DNA of 64,000 nucleotides from the NCBI RefSeq assembly GCF_900120335.1, contig NZ_LT635477.1, positions 1,178,001 to 1,242,000 of the forward strand, read 5' to 3'. Source of the stretch: Helicobacter pylori (GTDB lineage: Bacteria; Campylobacterota; Campylobacteria; Campylobacterales; Helicobacteraceae). Below, piece by piece: positions 12,510 through 21,631 of the stretch; position 1 is the stretch's first letter; each line of letters begins with the position of its first letter. The position numbers and the translations under genes are program-made. A model generated the notes under the pieces. It had not been told where the DNA came from. It saw nothing but the letters and a program-made list of their open reading frames with translations, and did no database searches.

Positions 12510-12689
12510 CTAGTAGGTTCTTTTATGAATACCATTCTTATATTCTTCCACTTTACCCTTTGCAGTAACAGCAGCAACAATATGCCCATCAGTATCTGCA
12601 GCTACGATATTACTACCATAAGTTCTTTTATAGTTACCATTCTCATATTCCTGTATTTTGCCATTAACGACTTTAATTACAACCGCCAT
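12510..12689 (-). CDS. iceA2: IceA2, small repeat protein of the iceA locus
   Basis: A 59-codon ORF from the ATG at 12689 (MAVVIKVVNGKIQEYENG) to the TAG at 12510. It is built from a repeated motif: GKIQEYENGNYKRTYGS is echoed by GKVEEYKNGIHKRTY, linked by NIVAADTDGHIVAAVTA. This matches iceA2, the non-homologous allele that replaces the iceA1 restriction gene between cysE and hpyIM. iceA2 is known in variants with different numbers of a 35-residue cassette (24, 59, 94 or 129 residues); this is the one-cassette form. The Shine-Dalgarno AGGAGAT precedes the ATG. The function is unknown. A 73-codon ORF on the opposite strand over the same bases is a shadow. Confidence 0.88.
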   Translation of the reverse strand: MAVVIKVVNGKIQEYENGNYKRTYGSNIVAADTDGHIVAAVTAKGKVEEYKNGIHKRTY

Positions 12690-12916
12690 TATAAATCTCC
12701 TAAAATATAAATTGTGATATACCCAACGCCAAACTATCAGTCTAGTCTATAGTCTAACTAACAAATAAACCTAATTTGAGTATTTGATCACAAAATCCCT
12801 AAAAAATAGCTTAATAACAAACTCGCTTAACTCTCATAAAATCCCTCTCTGTAACATTAAATCAATTTACCCTCAAAACAACCCGCATGGCGCAAACTCC
12901 AACCGCTTGTCTAAAA

Positions 12917-13432
12917 TTAATGATCCTTTGTGATGGTTTTGGCTTTAGCGCCTACAGCCGTAGAACCCGTGGGTAAATCTGAAAGCACCACCGCATTAGC
13001 CCCAATCCTCACATCATCGCCCACGCAAATCGCGCCCAAGACCTTAGCCCCTGCCCCCACTACCACACGATTGCCTAAAGTAGGGTGGCGCTTGCCCTTG
13101 AACTTGCCCGTGCCCCCTAGAGTTACGCCATGATAAATGGTAACATCATCTCCAATCTCTGTGGTCTCGCCAATCACCACACCCATGCCATGATCGATAA
13201 AAAGCCCCCTTCCAATCTTAGCGCCCGGATGGATTTCTATCCCAGTGATAAAACGCGCTAACTGAGAAAGCGCACGAGCGATGAAGTAAAACCTCCGCTT
13301 GTGCAACGCATGCGCTAGGCGGTAACAAAGCAGCGCATGAATGCCCGGATAAAGCAAGAGCACCTCCCACTTATTCCTAGCTGCCGGGTCTTCTTGCAAG
13401 ACACGCTCCAGGCTATAAGACAGATCTAGCAT
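12917..13432 (-). CDS. cysE: serine O-acetyltransferase
   Basis: CysE, 171 residues, makes O-acetylserine from serine and acetyl-CoA, the first step of cysteine synthesis. A short N-terminal helical part ([20 protein letters not shown]) is followed by left-handed parallel beta-helix hexapeptides: [45 protein letters not shown]. His in DHGMG and HGVTLGG are the usual catalytic and binding residues. The protein is shorter than the E. coli enzyme (273) because most of the N-terminal helical domain is missing, as in other short CysE forms. It flanks the iceA locus. Confidence 0.93.
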   Translation of the reverse strand: MLDLSYSLERVLQEDPAARNKWEVLLLYPGIHALLCYRLAHALHKRRFYFIARALSQLARFITGIEIHPGAKIGRGLFIDHGMGVVIGETTEIGDDVTIYHGVTLGGTGKFKGKRHPTLGNRVVVGAGAKVLGAICVGDDVRIGANAVVLSDLPTGSTAVGAKAKTITKDH

Positions 13433-13714
13433 GACAGAGTCTCCGGTTAAAATATATTTGGATCAACATGACTTAAGCAGATTTTTCTCATCTATTCCAA
13501 TAAAACTTGATACAAATTTTTCTTGCTATTATACCCAAACTCACGCTCCTTTAAATGGAGTAAAAAATTAATAGAGTAAAACGCTCTCTCTTTTAATCCC
13601 TTCAAATTCGTTTAAACAACCCTTTAAAAAGGCTTAAAAACCCGCTAATCCATCAGGAATAAAACTATTTTAAATGAAAAAGATAAAAAGCAGATTGAAA
13701 AAGATTACTATTAA

Positions 13715-13801
13715 TGGTGCCGAAGGTCGGACTCGAACCGACACGGGATTGCTCCCACCAGATTTTGAGTCTAGCGTGTCTACCAATTCCACCACTTCGG
13801 C
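13715..13801 (-). tRNA. trnL: tRNA-Leu (anticodon CAA)
   Basis: An 87-nt class II tRNA: acceptor GCCGAAG with CTTCGGC, anticodon loop CTCAAAA, long variable arm TGGTGGGAGCAATCCCG, T-arm GGTTCGAGTCC, encoded CCA. The 13433-13714 gap downstream holds no gene that I can see. Confidence 0.95.
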
Positions 13802-13854
13802 GTGTATAGAGCAAAGAGTGAGATTATACCCACTTATTCCTTAAAGAAACTTAA

Positions 13855-13941
13855 TGGTGCACTGGGCGAGACTCGAACTCGCACGAGATTGCTCCCACCA
13901 CCCCCTCAAGATGGCGTGTCTACCAATTCCACCACCAGTGC
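13855..13941 (-). tRNA. trnL: tRNA-Leu (anticodon GAG)
   Basis: An 87-nt class II tRNA: acceptor GCACTGG with CCAGTGC, anticodon stem CCATC/GGTGG around loop TTGAGGG, long variable arm, encoded CCA. It is 53 bp upstream of the tRNA-Leu(CAA) gene and shares much of its D-arm and variable arm, consistent with an old tandem duplication. Confidence 0.95.
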
Positions 13942-14015
13942 TAAAAATTCAAAAATAAGAAAATATTATAGCTAAATCATGCTTTTTAAGCAATAATTTA
14001 GCTCATCAAAAACCC

Positions 14016-14333
14016 TTAACTTAAGAATGGGTTACTATAAATAGCGATAATAGCAAAGACTAAAGTATAAATCACTTGCGCTTCAATCATCGCCATGGCC
14101 ACGAACATGGTTGTGAGCAATTTACCGCCCACTCCTGGGTTTCTCGCTGTGCCTGTAATGGTCGCTGCGGCTGCATTCCCCATACCGATCGCCCCACCAA
14201 AAGCGGCAATCCCTAGACCGATCATCGCCCCTAAGATAGAATAAGATTTAATCATATCCATCCCACCCATGCCACCATCATGAGCGAAAGCAACGCCCGC
14301 TAAAGCCAGAAAAAATAACGCTAAAAATTTCAT
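14016..14333 (-). CDS. atpE: ATP synthase F0 subunit c
   Basis: A 105-residue c-ring subunit. After an N-terminal hydrophobic segment that looks like a signal peptide (MKFLALFFLALAGVAFAHDG) come two membrane helices. The glycine-rich first helix is YSILGAMIGLGIAAFGGAIG, and the second carries the proton-binding acid in MAMIEAQVIYTLV. The ATG at 14333 follows GGAGTGCGAAA; an in-frame start 18 bp further up is less likely. The N-terminal extension and the location away from the other atp genes are usual for epsilonproteobacteria. Confidence 0.95.
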   Translation of the reverse strand: MKFLALFFLALAGVAFAHDGGMGGMDMIKSYSILGAMIGLGIAAFGGAIGMGNAAAATITGTARNPGVGGKLLTTMFVAMAMIEAQVIYTLVFAIIAIYSNPFLS

Positions 14334-14464
14334 TTTCGCACTCCGTTTCAAAAATTGGGCTTGATTTTCATTTCGAATCGTTCCTCTACTTTCAAAAATA
14401 CAAGCAAGGACTCATTTTAATCTAAATTTGCTTAAAATCTCTTTTAAAAACGCTTTTTAAAATT

Positions 14465-16531
14465 TTAAGCCAAATCCAAAGCGATTTTACCCTTATTGAA
14501 GCTAATCACCCTACACCTGATACTATCGCCTTCTTTTAAAACCACTTGACACCTGTCCATGTTTTGTTTTCTTAACAAGCCTTCGCCCCCCTTAGGCAAG
14601 CTTAAAAACGCCCCAAAATCTACGATTCGTTTCACTTGAGCTTCTAGCACCTCATCAATAGCGTATCGCTCCAATTCTTGATCTAAAGAATGCAAATAGT
14701 TTAAAATAAATTCTTTAGTTTTTAAAACACGCTCTTTATTCCCCATGATTTTCACTTCACCGCTCGGTTTGTTCAAATCAATCTTAACCTCAAACCTTTC
14801 CACTATCTCTTTAATCACGCGCCCCCCTTGACCGATAATTTCTACAATTTTATCTGGAGCGACATTAAAAATTTCAGTTGTGGGCAAATGGGAAAAATTG
14901 ATCACGATCTTTTCTTTCGCTTCATGCATGATTTTTAAAATATGTTTCCGCGCTCTTTTGGCTTGGAGTAAGGCTTGGTATAAAACCTCTAATTGGATAC
15001 CGCTCATTTTGGTATCCATTTGCATAGCCGTAATGCCTTCTACATTCCCGGCAATCTTAAAATCCATATCGCCTTCGGCGTCTTCTAAACCGCTAATATC
15101 GCTTAAAATGGCGTGATCTTGCCCTTCGCTCACCATGCCCATAGCCACCCCAGCGACTAAATCATGAATTTCCACACCGCTTGCATAAAGGGCTAAAGAC
15201 CCTGCGCACACGCTCGCCATTGAGCTTGAACCATTGCTTTCTAAAATCTCAGAAACCAATCGTATCACCTGCTCTTTATTTTTAATGCTCGTTTCTAAGG
15301 CTCTTTTAGCTAAATTCCCATGCCCTAATTCGCGCCTTGAAGTCGCGCCAATAGAGCTCGCTTCGCCCACGCAAAAAGGAGGGAAATTATAATGGAACAT
15401 GAAGCGCTCTTTGATAGGGGCTTTATGCTCCAAACTCTCATGGGTTTGAGCGTCATTATCCGTGCCTAAAACCCCTACCACTAAGCTTTGAGTTTGCCCC
15501 CTAGTGAATAAAATGGAGCTGTGCGCCATAGGGAGCAAATCACTCTCTATCAAAATGGGCCGCACTTCTTCTAACGCGCGCTTATCTGGGCGGATCTTAT
15601 CCTTAATGATCATGCGTCTGATCTCGGTTTTTTTCACCTTCTCTAAAGACAATTCAATTTCTTCTAAATTGAATTCTGAGTGGGCTTCACTGATTTTTCT
15701 AGCCACTTCTTTGAAAACATTTTCTCGCTCGCTCAAAGCAGAACTTTCAATGCCTTTGATGATTTCATCAAAATACTGATTTGTTAATAAATCTAACAGC
15801 CTTTCATTGAATATTATTCCTTGGCTTTCTTTGAAAAGCAGCTCGTTTTGATAGGGCGTGAAAGCCTCTTCATAAAGCGTGCAGGTTTCTTTCAAACTTT
15901 TTTGAGCCAACTCTAAAGCTTTTAGCATTAAAGGCTCTTCTAAAGCGTTTAATTTTTGCCCCAAAGAGCGCATTTCTATCATGTTCAAACTTTCTTTGGT
16001 GCCGGACACGAACAGATCCAAACTGGATTGATTCAAAAGGCTTGCGCTAGGGTTAATGACAAATTCGTTATCCATCCTAGCGATCCTGCAAGCGCCCACG
16101 CTTTTAATAGGAGCGATATGGGCTAAAAAGAGGGCGGCTGAAGCGGCGTTTAAAGCAGAAACTTGCAAATCGTTTTCAATATCATGGCTTAAAACCATTA
16201 AAGTGATTTGGGTAGGGTAGCGGTAACCTTTAGGGAATAAAGGGCGTAAAGTCCTGTCTATGAGCCTAGAGGTTAAGATTTCAAAATCTTGCGCTCTGCC
16301 TTCTCTTTTAACAAAACCGCCCGGGATTTTACCGGCTGCATAAGATTTTTCTAAAAACTGCACCACTAAAGGCAAAAAATCTTCACTCACAGGCTCTCTT
16401 TCTGTGCACACGCTCGCTAAAATAAGGGTTTTTCCTAAGCGATACATTAAAGAGCTAGTGGCTTGTTTGGCCACTTGTTTGAGAGCGAACTCTTCGGTTC
16501 TGTTACCAGAGTTGATGGTGATAAAATCCAT
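14465..16531 (-). CDS. pnp: polynucleotide phosphorylase
   Basis: PNPase, 688 residues, a 3'-5' phosphorolytic exoribonuclease. Two RNase PH-like cores are visible: residues 1-210, with GKIPGGFVKREGR, and 300-540, with FPPFCVGEASSIG and GSSSMASVCAGSLAL. The KH domain (VEIIGQGGRVIKEIVERFEV) and a C-terminal S1 domain (VKRIVDFGAFLSLPKGGEGL) follow. Length is normal. It starts 2 nt after the next upstream gene and is part of the purD-RDD-lptD-PRTase-pnp run. Confidence 0.96.
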   Translation of the reverse strand: MDFITINSGNRTEEFALKQVAKQATSSLMYRLGKTLILASVCTEREPVSEDFLPLVVQFLEKSYAAGKIPGGFVKREGRAQDFEILTSRLIDRTLRPLFPKGYRYPTQITLMVLSHDIENDLQVSALNAASAALFLAHIAPIKSVGACRIARMDNEFVINPSASLLNQSSLDLFVSGTKESLNMIEMRSLGQKLNALEEPLMLKALELAQKSLKETCTLYEEAFTPYQNELLFKESQGIIFNERLLDLLTNQYFDEIIKGIESSALSERENVFKEVARKISEAHSEFNLEEIELSLEKVKKTEIRRMIIKDKIRPDKRALEEVRPILIESDLLPMAHSSILFTRGQTQSLVVGVLGTDNDAQTHESLEHKAPIKERFMFHYNFPPFCVGEASSIGATSRRELGHGNLAKRALETSIKNKEQVIRLVSEILESNGSSSMASVCAGSLALYASGVEIHDLVAGVAMGMVSEGQDHAILSDISGLEDAEGDMDFKIAGNVEGITAMQMDTKMSGIQLEVLYQALLQAKRARKHILKIMHEAKEKIVINFSHLPTTEIFNVAPDKIVEIIGQGGRVIKEIVERFEVKIDLNKPSGEVKIMGNKERVLKTKEFILNYLHSLDQELERYAIDEVLEAQVKRIVDFGAFLSLPKGGEGLLRKQNMDRCQVVLKEGDSIRCRVISFNKGKIALDLA

Positions 16532-16533
16532 AT

Positions 16534-17238
16534 TTAATGTTCCTTTTTTAAATTAGGTGTGTTGTTAGCACCCAAGTATTTTTCAATTTCTTCATTGCTT
16601 AATCGCTTGAGTTCTTTATAATGGTGTTCCACCGAGACAAAACATTCAGGGCGATACACGCTAATCACCCCATCGCACAAGCTTTCTAAGCCTTGAGCGA
16701 CATTTTGTGCGACAATGGGGGTTAAAATATAAATGTCTTGGCATTCTTTTTTCAAACAAGTTTGCACGCCTAACCCTGCTCTAAACCCAGTTTCAATCCC
16801 CCTATCTACGATAAAAATATTTTTATCTTTCAAGCTTTTAATCGCATTGCCTTTGCGATACTGATAGATGTGAGACAGAATGTCTTCTTCATAAGCTCGC
16901 TTGGCTTCCCCATAAACATAGTCTAAAGTGATGTCAAAGGAATTGATTAAACTTTCATTCATCACTATATCCATGCTTTCACTCACTAAAGCGATTTCAC
17001 ACTTTGAGTTTAAAGGGGCTAAGATAGGTTCTAAAAAAAGTATATCATAAGTCGCCCCAAATTTTTGCGCTAAAGCGTTAGCTAAATACAAGGCGTTAAA
17101 ACTCAAAGCGAGCATGATGGAATCTTTTAAATCAATGTGGCGCGTGTGGATTTCATTAATCAATTTGTTTAAAGCGTCTTCTTCATTGATAAAACGCATG
17201 CCCTCAATATCGGTGATATGGCTAAAGTCCGTATTCAA
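16534..17238 (-). CDS. phosphoribosyltransferase-like protein
   Basis: A 234-residue protein of the COG1926-type phosphoribosyltransferase family (my recognition; no search possible). The stretch NIFIVDRGIETGFRAGLGV near residues 140-158 sits where such proteins carry the PRPP loop. The C-terminal pattern PECFVSVEHHYKELKRLS is also typical. In place of the usual acidic pair before the glycine it has VDRG, so PRPP binding may be changed. It lies 13 nt downstream of lptD and 2 nt upstream of pnp. Substrate unknown. Confidence 0.6.
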   Translation of the reverse strand: MNTDFSHITDIEGMRFINEEDALNKLINEIHTRHIDLKDSIMLALSFNALYLANALAQKFGATYDILFLEPILAPLNSKCEIALVSESMDIVMNESLINSFDITLDYVYGEAKRAYEEDILSHIYQYRKGNAIKSLKDKNIFIVDRGIETGFRAGLGVQTCLKKECQDIYILTPIVAQNVAQGLESLCDGVISVYRPECFVSVEHHYKELKRLSNEEIEKYLGANNTPNLKKEH

Positions 17239-17251
17239 ATCTATTCCTTTT

Positions 17252-19513
17252 TTACTTACGCTGCAAAGAGCGGTAAGTTACATTGGTTTTAGTGATCGGT
17301 GAAAAGTCTAATTCTAGCTTAACATAGTTATTTTCAAACACTCTTATAGGTTGGTTGGGATCGCCGGTGAGGATAGGGCGTCTTTGGTTGACGAATTGAA
17401 AGCCAATCCCAAAACAACGGATTTTTTTATAAATCCCCACATTCCAATTCAAAACCACGTTGTTTCTAATATCATAACCCACATCCGCGCTCATGGAAAA
17501 ATACCCAAAATCGTTGCTAAAACCCGCCTTTAAATAATCCGCAGGATTTTCTACAATGCTATTAATCCCACTGCTAAAATTGTTCCTTAAAAAATAAGAG
17601 AGGTTAAAGCTTAAAAATTTGCGTTGGTAATTGGCGTTCACAGAGATTTCTTCTAAGCGGTTTTGATAAAACGAATAAAAAACATTCCCAAAGATGTTTA
17701 ATCCCGTTAAGGGCGAAAACCCGATCTTGCTTTCTAGGGGCATTTTAAAGGGCGAAACTTTATCGTCAAGATTGATGAGTTGCGATATTTTAAAATACAA
17801 CAACTCTTGCCCCCCTAAGCCATAAAGGTATTGCGTTAGGGTTAAATTCACCGTCTTATTGCTCGCATCGCTAGGTAAAATGCTATTAGGATTCCACACG
17901 GAGTCATACAAACGCCCTTGATAATCGTAATCCCTCAATAAAGGCGAAGTGTAGCTGTTTAAAGCTTGCGCGCTTAAAGCATACATGTTTTGAGAAAATA
18001 AGCCATTCTTAAAGGTGTAATAAGGGATGTTGAAAATCGCTTCCAGTTGGATCGTGTGGAAAAGCTTGTTGTATTCTCTGGCTAAATCCGTATTCACATA
18101 CATGGAAAAATTCGAAGACACAAAGTTTCCAAATTCTCTTGATTCATTAGGGATCGTAGGCACGAAGGAATTTTTAGATTGCATTAAAGCCACATTAGAC
18201 AATTGGAGATCATTCCAAAGCCCTAAAGACAAATACTTTTTAAACAAAGAAAATTGCAAACCCACCGGCACATTCAAAGCGTTTTGCACATAGCCATAGC
18301 CAATCTCTCTCGCGGTGTTTCTAAACTGATAATCCACTGAATACAATAAATTCCTGAAATACAAAGAATTTAAATATTTATGGTATTGCAAATTAGGGAC
18401 AGATTGGAAAGTGCGGTTGTTATTGATTTTATTCAGGTTTAAAAAATACTTGATATTCAAGCCGTAATAATTGTTTTCTGTTTGCAAATAGTAATTCGCC
18501 CTAGACATGTGCGTGGCGTCTGTGATACGCTTATTGACCTTTTCAAAACGCACATAGTCCAAATCGTTCATGTATAAAAAGTCAATGTAATGCCCATTGT
18601 CAATATTGGATTTAAGATGGAAGTATTTTTGTAAAGTGTCCCTACTGGAGCTTAAAAATTCAAAACCATAGATATTTTGATTCCTCAAATCATAGCGTTT
18701 GACGTATTGGGTGTAATTCCTAAAATAGCGCGCGTTGAATAAAAACCTGTCGTCTTTAGAGTTGATGTAGCGCGCTTCAAAATTCAAGCCAAACCCCCTT
18801 TTATAGCGGATTTGTGGGGTAAAGGTCATATCCCATGAGTTTTTGGGGGCTAAATAAAAGGGTTGCAAATAAATAAAGCCGTCTAAGTTGGAAGTGCCAA
18901 ACTCAGGGTATAAAAACCCGGTGGTGCGCTTGTTGCTCGTGGACATGAAAATATAAGGCAAATACAATACAGGAATATCGCCGACATAAATCTTAGGATT
19001 CCACATTGACAAATGCGATTTTTGCATATTAAATGAGCCTGAAGTCGCATTGACATGCCAAATAGGGTTGTCAATGCTGCACCCTGAAGCGCTCATGTTT
19101 TTAATCTTATATTTTTGATCCTTCCCGCTAGCAATATCCGCGCTCACCCAAATCCCGCTCACACTGTCTTGGACATAAAAGGGGAAAATGATTTCATATT
19201 TTTCGTTCAAACTCAATTTCACATAATCGGTTTTAACGAGCAAACCCTCGCCCCTATAAACCTTGATATTGCCTTCTAATAACGCTTCTTTAGTCTTGGT
19301 GTCATAACGCACCTTGTCCGCTAGAATATACACGTCATAATTCAATAAGATCGCATTCCCTGAGGCGGTTATCACATTGTCTTTAGCGCTCACTTTATCC
19401 GCAAGGATTTCAAAAATCTTATGGTTTTGTTTGTCAAATCGTTGCATAGCGATTTCTTTAGCGTCTGATGCGCTCAACAAAAAAAAGACCGCCAAATACA
19501 ACCAATAAATCAT
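17252..19513 (-). CDS. lptD: LPS assembly outer-membrane protein LptD
   Basis: LptD (OstA/Imp), 753 residues, inserts LPS into the outer leaflet of the outer membrane. The N-terminal signal segment is MIYWLYLAVFFLLSASDA. The periplasmic OstA jellyroll domain covers about residues 35-170 (ILADKVSAKDNVITASGN). The rest is an aromatic-rich beta-barrel ending in VTYRSLQRK. I see only two cysteines, in ASGCSID near residue 143 and KIRCFGIG near 697, compared with four in E. coli LptD. They could form a single bond between the periplasmic domain and the barrel. The gene is in a minus-strand run with an RDD protein 2 nt upstream. Confidence 0.92.
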   Translation of the reverse strand: MIYWLYLAVFFLLSASDAKEIAMQRFDKQNHKIFEILADKVSAKDNVITASGNAILLNYDVYILADKVRYDTKTKEALLEGNIKVYRGEGLLVKTDYVKLSLNEKYEIIFPFYVQDSVSGIWVSADIASGKDQKYKIKNMSASGCSIDNPIWHVNATSGSFNMQKSHLSMWNPKIYVGDIPVLYLPYIFMSTSNKRTTGFLYPEFGTSNLDGFIYLQPFYLAPKNSWDMTFTPQIRYKRGFGLNFEARYINSKDDRFLFNARYFRNYTQYVKRYDLRNQNIYGFEFLSSSRDTLQKYFHLKSNIDNGHYIDFLYMNDLDYVRFEKVNKRITDATHMSRANYYLQTENNYYGLNIKYFLNLNKINNNRTFQSVPNLQYHKYLNSLYFRNLLYSVDYQFRNTAREIGYGYVQNALNVPVGLQFSLFKKYLSLGLWNDLQLSNVALMQSKNSFVPTIPNESREFGNFVSSNFSMYVNTDLAREYNKLFHTIQLEAIFNIPYYTFKNGLFSQNMYALSAQALNSYTSPLLRDYDYQGRLYDSVWNPNSILPSDASNKTVNLTLTQYLYGLGGQELLYFKISQLINLDDKVSPFKMPLESKIGFSPLTGLNIFGNVFYSFYQNRLEEISVNANYQRKFLSFNLSYFLRNNFSSGINSIVENPADYLKAGFSNDFGYFSMSADVGYDIRNNVVLNWNVGIYKKIRCFGIGFQFVNQRRPILTGDPNQPIRVFENNYVKLELDFSPITKTNVTYRSLQRK

Positions 19514-19515
19514 GA

Positions 19516-19995
19516 TTAAAACAACACCAAAAGACTTTTGCTTTTTTCTTCATGCCACGCCCTATGATAGGGGTTTTTAAACACCACAAACCATAAAAAG
19601 GGGCACAGAAAAACCACGATTTTTAACCCTAAACGCTTCAATAAAATAGCCCTACTGGGGCAATCCGCTAAATAAATATCAATGATCTTAATCCTAAAAA
19701 CCAGTTTAGCTAAACTCATCTTGCACAAACACACAAAAAAGATTTCATAAACGCCATACAAGATGATAAAACCCATCACAACAAACGCGCTGTAATAAAT
19801 GGGGTTAGTCAGCCAATATAAAGAATGTAAAAAAGCGCATGCCCTTAAAAGATCGCTCAATAAAAACGCCACCAATAAACTATCGGTTAAAAACGCTAAG
19901 ATGCGCCAATACAAGGGGCATAAACGCATTTTTTCACGCACAAGGAGTGTTTCTATGATTTCAGTTTCTTCTTTTTCTAAATTTGGAGAGCGCAT
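19516..19995 (-). CDS. RDD-family membrane protein
   Basis: A 159-residue protein with an RDD-like domain. An Arg in LYWRILAFLTDSLLVAFLLSD near residues 28-48 is followed by Asp in the first helix. The second helix is YYSAFVVMGFIILYGVYEIFF, then SLAKLVFRIKIIDI, the conserved loop, and a third membrane segment, then YHRAWHEEKSKS. Function of the family is unclear (transport has been suggested). It lies 49 nt downstream of purD and 2 nt upstream of lptD, so it is probably cotranscribed with both. Confidence 0.7.
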   Translation of the reverse strand: MRSPNLEKEETEIIETLLVREKMRLCPLYWRILAFLTDSLLVAFLLSDLLRACAFLHSLYWLTNPIYYSAFVVMGFIILYGVYEIFFVCLCKMSLAKLVFRIKIIDIYLADCPSRAILLKRLGLKIVVFLCPFLWFVVFKNPYHRAWHEEKSKSLLVLF

Positions 19996-20044
19996 TCAAA
20001 AACAAACAAGACAAACCCCCTTCATTTGTCTTAAACTTTAACCT

Positions 20045-21318
20045 TTAAGAATATTCTTTCAAATCCAACACCTTAAAACCAATGTCCTTGCGATAAAACA
20101 TGCCTTCAAAATGCACCTTTTGAGCGATTTCGTAAGCATGGTTTCTAGCCTCTAATAACGATTTTCCTCTGCCAATGGCAAAGATCACCCTCCCCCACTG
20201 CTTTCAAACACGCCATTATCCTGCTCCACCTCCCCTAAAATCAAATGGCCCTTTTTTTCATCAACCGGATCAATATAAAGGGTTTGTTTGGGCGAAGAGC
20301 TAGTGGGGTAATTCCTAGAAACAAGCGCCACACTCATCACAAATTCTTTAGAAAACACCAATTCAAGAGAATGCAATTCCCCTTTGGCTGTGGCTAAAAA
20401 CAAATCTAATAGCGGATTTTCTACAAGGGGTAAAATCGTCTGACATTCAATGTCTTTAAAACGCACGCTAAAATCCAATAAATACGGCTCTAAAACGCCC
20501 TTTTCTTCTATGATTACAATTTCAGCGAGTAAAACCCCTTTAAAAAGCGTGTTGTCAGCTTGAAGTTTCTCTAAAGTGGGTTTAAAGATATGATTTTTTA
20601 TTTTCTCTTCTAATTCATTAGAGAAAAAGTTTGCAGGAGCGATGGCCCCCATACCTCCTGTATTGACCCCATTATCCCCCTCTAATAAGCGTTTGTAGTT
20701 TTGGCAAAAGGGCAACAAGATAAAATCATCATTGGCTATGAGCGCTGTAACTGAAAGCTCAAATCCCTCTAAAAAAGGCTCTATGATCACAGGCTCATTG
20801 CTTTGCTTGAAAGCGTCTTCAAGGATTTTTAGCGCTTCTTCTTGATGATGGACAATGCTTGTGTTTTTATTCAACGCCTTAATCACTAAGGGGAAAGAAG
20901 CGTTTTGAATGTAATTGAGGGCTTCTTTTAAGTCGTTTGTTTCAAAGTAAGACGCGCTTTTGATACCGCACTCTTTAACAAAAGCTTTCATGTAGCTTTT
21001 GGAAGCCTCTAACTTCGCCGCTTCTTTAGAAGCCCCAAACACTAAAATACCCGCTTTTTCTAACCTCTCTGTAAGCCCTAAAATCAAAGGCTCTTCTTCT
21101 GAAATGATGGCTAAATGGATCTGTTTTTTAAGGGCCAATTCCACGATATGCTCGTAATGTTCGCATTCCAGATTCTCGCCTAAATCTTGAGTGCCACCAT
21201 TACCCAAACAAAAATACAAAGCATTCACTCGCTCATCTTGCTGAAGCCTTTGAGCCAAAGCATACTCTCGCCCCTTATTCCCCACAATTAAAACATTATA
21301 GTTATTGTTATCTTTCAT
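20045..21318 (-). pseudogene. purD: phosphoribosylamine-glycine ligase with a 1-nt frameshift near the C-terminus
   Basis: GAR synthetase joins glycine to phosphoribosylamine in purine synthesis. The ATG at 21318 opens a frame that carries the ATP-grasp core (PLVIKALNKNTSIV, VIIEPFLEGFELSVT, GDNGVNTGGMGAIAPANFFS) but stops at 20185 after 377 residues, in ESSGGG. One extra G in the G5 tract near 20193-20197 would restore ESSGGRVIFAIGRGKSLLEA and continue to a TAA at 20045. The repaired length is 424 residues, the same as HP1218. The lost 47 residues belong to the C-terminal GARS domain (usual motif SGGRVL). Either a real truncation, a reversible slippage, or a homopolymer sequencing error. A -10-like TATAAT lies upstream at 21534-21539. 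Confidence 0.85.
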
Positions 21319-21631
21319 GTCTTCCCTAAAATGTGGTTGTTTTTAAACCCAGATGACCGCTACTTTTACATGCGCATAAGTTCAACAAACCTACACTATT
21401 AAGGCTAGGAGGATCTTCTTAGGGGCAGATTTAAAAAATGCCATCACACAAAAACCACTACCTTAGCCTAACTTATTTTTTCAACGAACTTGCCATCAAA
21501 TAAGAAACGCAAATCACCCAGGCGATGCTTACAATTATACTTAAATTTTAAAGAAATTCCATGCAAAAATATTCAAGCGATCCGTGATAGTTTTGATTAG
21601 CGTTTAGGCGCTTTAAGAGAAACTGACTGAT
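21319..21631 (-). other. 313-bp gap with a putative purD promoter and a possible gene remnant
   Basis: Between the ABC ATPase and purD there is no intact gene. On the minus strand a TATAAT (plus coordinates 21534-21539) within TTTAAGTATAATTGTAAGC may be the purD promoter. Overlapping it, one frame encodes LSIIVSIAWVICVSYLMASS and then LKK and stop at 21473. This looks like the last transmembrane helix of a membrane protein whose front part is missing. Nothing else is recognised. Confidence 0.35.

Noticed and set aside
12489..12710. 73-codon plus-strand ORF over iceA2
   Set aside because: It is antisense to iceA2, whose minus-strand reading has the known IceA2 sequence and a good Shine-Dalgarno.
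13443..13714. Small toxin (AapA-type) gene or sRNA between cysE and the tRNA-Leu genes
   Set aside because: I looked for the basic, Trp-containing AapA-like peptide on both strands and found none; no sRNA signature can be supported by eye.
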